64,000 nucleotides of DNA from contig NC_058342.1 of NCBI RefSeq assembly GCF_905475395.1, forward strand, positions 32,818,140 through 32,882,139, given 5' to 3'. The stretch is from Chrysoperla carnea (lineage: Eukaryota; Arthropoda; Insecta; Neuroptera; Chrysopidae). The stretch's first letter is position 1. Every line of letters begins with the position of its first letter. The notes beneath the pieces were generated by a model that saw only the letters and a program-made list of their open reading frames with translations, did not search any database and had not been told where the DNA came from. The position numbers and the translations under genes were made by a program. This document shows positions 59,519 through 64,000 of this stretch, one piece after another.

Positions 59519-59640
59519 GAACTAATTGGGTGATTTTATAAACACCTTTACCCAAAGTTTGTTGATAGCATCAATATTTTTAAGTTTTACAAACTTGGGA
59601 CTAAACTTAGTATACCTTGTTATATAATAAAAACAGTTAA
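59519..59640 (-). repeat. Family B repeat, 5' fragment
   Basis: Plus strand gaactaattgggtgatttta, then aaacttgggactaaacttag and tataccttgttat: the left end of family B in reverse. Confidence 0.7.
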
Positions 59641-60089
59641 AAACCTAAATATTTACTTTTGAATGATTTAATAAGTTCCGAGAAACGTTTTGATCGATTG
59701 ATTCGGAACAAATGAAAGCAAATAAAAGACATAATCGTTGGGTATTTAGGTAATCAAATTAAAGGCAATAAATCAGAGCAAATTTAATAATAGAAAATTG
59801 TGCCACGTTTTATAAAAATACACAAATACACCAAAAATTATTACAAATCCAAATCCAACGTTTTATTATTGGCAACACGTTTCTGTTCCAAACAAAACTC
59901 AAACAATAGAATATATTTATGACCCCCCAATCTGTATTCTGAATAATATATATTTAGTGTCAAAAATATGTTTACAAAAGTAACAATAAAATCACATTTT
60001 TTGATACAAAAAAAAAAAAAGAATGTGCGTGAGAAACAAGCTCCATCACTAAGGTTATATTTTTCCCTCATTTGATGTTTCTTAAAGCC

Positions 60090-61150
60090 TTTGAAAAAAA
60101 TCGGAAGAAATTTGCTATTTCCGAATTCGATCAAAATCAGTTTATAAGGTAAATTTGACCCAAAAAATTCAAAAAAACAGTTTATTTAGTGATTAGATGA
60201 ATAGTTCCTGAGATATAGACTGAAATCGAGTTGAATATGGGTTTATATCAGAAGCTATTCGTCCAATCGTCAAATGAATGAGATTTTTGAATTTTTTGGG
60301 TCAAAATTACCTTAAATAATGAGTTTTATCAAAATCAGAAAGAAAATTTTTTCTTCGAATTTTTGCAAATTTTTTAAGGGGTACCCCTTTGAAAAAATCG
60401 AAAAAATCGGAAAAAATTTGATGTTTCGGATTTCGACCAAAATCAGTTTATAAGGTAAATTTGACCCAAAAAAATCAAAAATAAAGTTTATTTAGTGATT
60501 AGATGAATAGTTTCTGAGATATGGACTGAAATCGAGTTGAATATGGGTTTATATCAGAAATTATTCGTCCAATCGTTAAATGAATGGAATTTTTGAATTT
60601 TTTGGGTCAAAATTACCTTATATATAGAGTTTTATCAAAATCAGAAAGAAAATTTTTTCTTCGATTTTTTGCAAATTTTTTAAGGGGTACCCCTTTGAAA
60701 AAATCGTAAAAATCGAAATAAATTTGATGTTTCGGAATTCGACCAAAATCAGTTTACAAGGTAAATTTGACCCAAGAAATTCAAAAATACACTTTATTTT
60801 CTGATTGGATCAATAGTTACTGAGATATGGACTGAAATCGAGTTAAATATGGGTTTATATTAGATACTATTCGTCCAATCGTCAAATGAATGTGATTTTT
60901 GAATTTTTTGGGTCAAAATTACCTTAAATATTGAGTTTTATCAAAATCAGAAAGGAAATTTTTTCTTCGAATTTTTGCAAATTTTTTAAGGGGTAGTACC
61001 CCTTTGAAAAAATCGTAAAAATCGGAATAAATTTGATGTTTCGGAATTCGATCAAAATCAGTTTACAAGGTAAATTTGACCCAAAAAATTCAAAAATACA
61101 GTTTATTTTCTGATTGGATTAATAGTTCCTGAGATATGGACTGAAATCGG
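60090..61150. repeat. Satellite array, about 306-bp monomer, about 3.5 copies
   Basis: The phrase caaaatcagttta starts at 60132, 60438, 60744 and 61053. Each monomer carries two dyads: an aaggggtacccctt palindrome (about 60375, 60681, and 60990 where it is split by 3 bp) and an inverted pair aaggtaaatttgaccca / tgggtcaaaattacctt. The whole monomer is therefore a near-palindrome. Monomers are highly alike. No ORF is maintained. Confidence 0.92.
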
Positions 61151-61723
61151 GTAGTAGAATACCCTATAAACCGGATTTATAACACAACTCCGTCTCGATT
61201 AGCTTTTATACAGTGTATAAGTCTACATTTTCGGGGGAATATGATTAAAAAGAAGAAGCATAGAGTCAAAGCCTAGGTATAAAAATTTAATATTATATGA
61301 ATAAATACCCTTCGTGCGTAGCTGACAAATAATCGGACCCAATATACATAAAAAAAAGTTATTATTACTACTGTTAGTGTTTTCGTTCAGTGTTGTTTGT
61401 CACATATAAAACCCCTATTTTTGTTAAATAAGGGGTGGCTTAATGTGTATTTATTTTATTTGTAACTGAGACAATAATTTATTTTAATTAATGTAAATCT
61501 ATCAGCATTTTCAAAGACAAATTCTTTTTGTCCCCAAATATCGTAAATTTTATTTTTAATATCGATCATATGTATGTCAATCATGGCCGTATCCTAAAAG
61601 GGGCTTTGAAAAAACTCACCCCTTATTATAGAAAAGACACATAACACATACATACTGAGTTGAGATATTTACAATTAAAGGTTTGAAATATTTACATTTG
61701 ATCATAAATTACAGGAAAAGTCT

Positions 61724-61800
61724 ATTAAGGAAATATGCAAAGATTGAATAATACTAGGGATTTCAATAAAATTTTATAAATACATTTTTTGATTAAGAAA
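61724..61800 (+). mobile_element. Family A (TTAA-ended MITE), copy 8, 5' end only
   Basis: attaaggaaatatgcaaaga, then aatactagggatttcaataa and acattttttgatt, then stops. Confidence 0.75.
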
Positions 61801-62539
61801 ATTAAGAAAATATGTGTGGCTAGTTAGAGGAAAATTACGAAACATCCGAGTTAATTCTCCCCATGTTAAAATATTGGATGCGCTACTGGTGTTAATACGA
61901 ATCTAGTTATGTGAAAGAACGTGACTGTTTTGGAGTAATTCGATTAGTCACTTTATTATTTAGACATTATACGGAAAAAAAAGTGAAACCAGAAGTAATT
62001 ATAACGTTTAGGGGGTGCGTACAATAATTATATTTCAAAATTTTACTAATCATTCTTGGTTTTTCCGTTTAATTTATCGTACTTTTCTCTGTTTGAGCAT
62101 GGTAGTGGGGGCACGAATTTAAAAAATATATTTTTTTAATTTTGATGATAAATTATGTTATAACTTGACGATATAAGACGAAAAGTAAGAATACAATTTT
62201 TCCATATCTGGCGTATTTTTCAAAATATCGAAAATTAAAAATTTTGTTTAATTATTCAGCTTATGATATTTGGTAAACCAAGGCAGGTATCGAAAACTTT
62301 TAGTCTTATTTTTCGTCTAATGAAGTTATGTTAAAATTCATCATGAAAGTTGAAAATAAGATAAAAATAATTTCAACCCTTAAACTACCCTGCTCTTACA
62401 TCCCTTATATGGATGGAGACACTTAGTTTTTTTCTTTTCTATGCCATTGCTAATATGTTTACTTTCTATTAAAAAGGTTTTTTAAATTTGTTTTCATTCA
62501 TTCCAAGTGAAAATTATCAAAAACTTTCAAAATATGTCG

Positions 62540-62662
62540 TTTTTTGAGATTTTATTTCGATTTTCAATGACTTGTTTCTTAAAATTTTACATGGATACCT
62601 AAGCTGAAATTTTAAGCACATATTCTTTAAATCAAAGTCTTCCCAGAAAACAATGTTAAGCC
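62540..62662 (-). repeat. Right arm of a 3.4-kb-spaced inverted repeat
   Basis: Reverse complement of 59228-59350: gattttcaatgac, then catggatacctaagctgaaa. The two arms enclose the satellite array. Confidence 0.75.
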
Positions 62663-63142
62663 TTTAACTCAAACTTAACCTTAAAAAAAAAGATTCATCA
62701 GATGTTAAAATATTATAGAAATATTTTCACGAACATTTCATAGGAATTCGTGGGATTATTTCTTAAAATAATCTAAAATAATTTTTCTCTTGCGGCATAA
62801 ATTTTAATTTATAAATGCTTACGATTTCAAATTGCTTAGCTCAAATGGTGTTGTGGAATTTAGACTTGCGTGACTCGTTGATTTTGTCTTAGACGATGTA
62901 AGTCTACTGAGTCTACTGATAAATGTATCCCCAGGGGGTAATACAACCGTGCAACACTAACACTGTCTATAAACTTAAAACCCTTAGATCCATCACTCAT
63001 ATGCTAAAAATTATGCAGGCGTTCAGAAATCTGTTAAGAAATCGTTTTAAGTAGCCACTTCCTTTTTCAAATTTGTCAACGGAATAGACATCTTAGATTG
63101 ATTGATTTGTTACCAATTTTAAACAGAATTTTGAATCGATAT

Positions 63143-63655
63143 CCAAGTCCCAAGTTTGTAACGCTTAAAAATATTGATGCTATGAACAAAATTTTGATAT
63201 AGATGTTCATAAAATCACCTAATTAGTCCATTTCCGGTTGTCTGTCTATCGCCTGTCCGTCTGTCATCACGATTACTCAAAAACGAAAAGAGATATCAAC
63301 CTGAAATTTTTATAGCGTGCTTAGAACGTAAAAAGTGAAGTCAAGTTCGTTTAATGAGCAACATAAGTCAATTGGTTCTTGGATCTGTTGGACCCATCTT
63401 GTAAGCCGTTAGGGATAAAACAAAAGTTTCTTATAAAAAATTAAACAACTTTTATTTGAAACATTTTTTTTTTGTAAACATCACTGTTTACTCACGAGGG
63501 CACACATTAGATGCAATTTGTATAGTATGTATTATATGGGTATGTCAGTTATGTATGTGTGACATGTTTGTATGGGTAATGTGACAGAGTAATCAACATT
63601 GTCTATACATGGTATTTAAACAATTAACTCAGTCAATTGTTTGTTTTCACTTGTT
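63143..63655 (+). repeat. Family B repeat, nearly full length
   Basis: From agtcccaagtttgtaacgct through gatgttcataaaatcacc, a TCTG-rich run, ttgtaagccgttagggataa and tacatggtatttaaacaatt to cagtcaattgtttgttttca. The first 40 bp of the family are missing. Confidence 0.8.
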
Positions 63656-64000
63656 AAACCTAAAAATTATTGATTATTATTGCATAAATTTTCCAATTAT
63701 TACATGTGAAAACGTTTTTTCAGTATCAAGTCATTTCCCCTATACAAATGATTCCCTAAATAAAATGAATTTTCCAACGAATTAATATTATTTGTTTTTC
63801 TTATCGATTTAACATTTGGGGATTGCGCAGGACAAATATACACGTGTTACAGGAATAACTACATATTGTCAGTTTTACTATGTATTTCAAAATTTTCATC
63901 TCTTTAGTCTTCTAATATAATTAGAAAAAATTGAGTTAGAAAAAAATTTCACCTAATTCTGTAATATCTTCCTTATATTAAAAAAATAGCTCGGAAAGCA

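Larger units (their letters stand above)
38230..64000. other. Gene-poor region upstream of Eph, repeat mosaic
   Basis: The first few hundred bases should hold the Eph promoter and 5' UTR. The remaining 25 kb is mainly dispersed repeats and short AT-rich filler; itemised elements are listed separately. Stretches where I see nothing classifiable include 40320-41400, 42670-43800, 44350-45020, 45600-46390, 46790-47500, 49080-49870, 55700-56280, 56850-57470, 57500-58580 and 61810-62530. Confidence 0.6.

Noticed and set aside
60090..61150. A CRISPR array
   Set aside because: The repeat unit is 306 bp with no unique spacers, in an intron-bearing insect genome. It is satellite DNA.

Overview
The window looks like nuclear DNA from an insect. 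It is AT-rich, its genes are split by GT-AG introns, and all three recognisable genes are arthropod or animal families. The order cannot be fixed from the sequence alone. All three genes lie on the minus strand. Left to right they are: the 5' part of a GPR155/anchor-type PIN-like transporter gene (coding exons 70-2543, running off the left edge), a complete ionotropic receptor gene most like Ir21a (6182-9576), and a complete Eph receptor tyrosine kinase gene (18332-38229). I reassembled the exons by hand from splice sites. Every junction kept the reading frame, giving about 787 aa for the ionotropic receptor and 1047 aa for the SAM-containing Eph isoform.

The Eph gene carries a second in-frame terminal exon (20112-20766) between the last kinase exon and the SAM exon. 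Splicing to it would replace the SAM domain with a 217-residue Gln/Ser/Asn-rich tail. This is the most interesting protein-level observation in the window. The three genes are unrelated in function (sterol-linked lysosomal signalling, thermosensory or chemosensory reception, and axon guidance), and nothing suggests co-regulation.

The gaps between genes, the larger Eph introns and the whole right side (38230-64000) are dense with decayed mobile elements. Families seen are: a TTAA-ended MITE-like family (about 8 copies, called family A here), a family of about 520 bp with a TCTG-rich stretch (about 10 copies, family B), a hairpin family C, pogo/Tigger-like MITEs with CAGTCAAAA ends, mariner remnants with a DD34D transposase fragment, hAT-like MITEs, tRNA-derived SINEs (one with a perfect 18-bp target duplication), fragments of a Jockey/I/R1-type non-LTR retrotransposon, a 2.5-kb foldback element with a tRNA-like segment in one arm, and a 306-bp satellite array whose monomer is itself a near-palindrome. 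Several are nested, so their insertion order can be read.

I found no CRISPR array, operon, rRNA or confident functional tRNA, and no convincing gene in 38230-64000.
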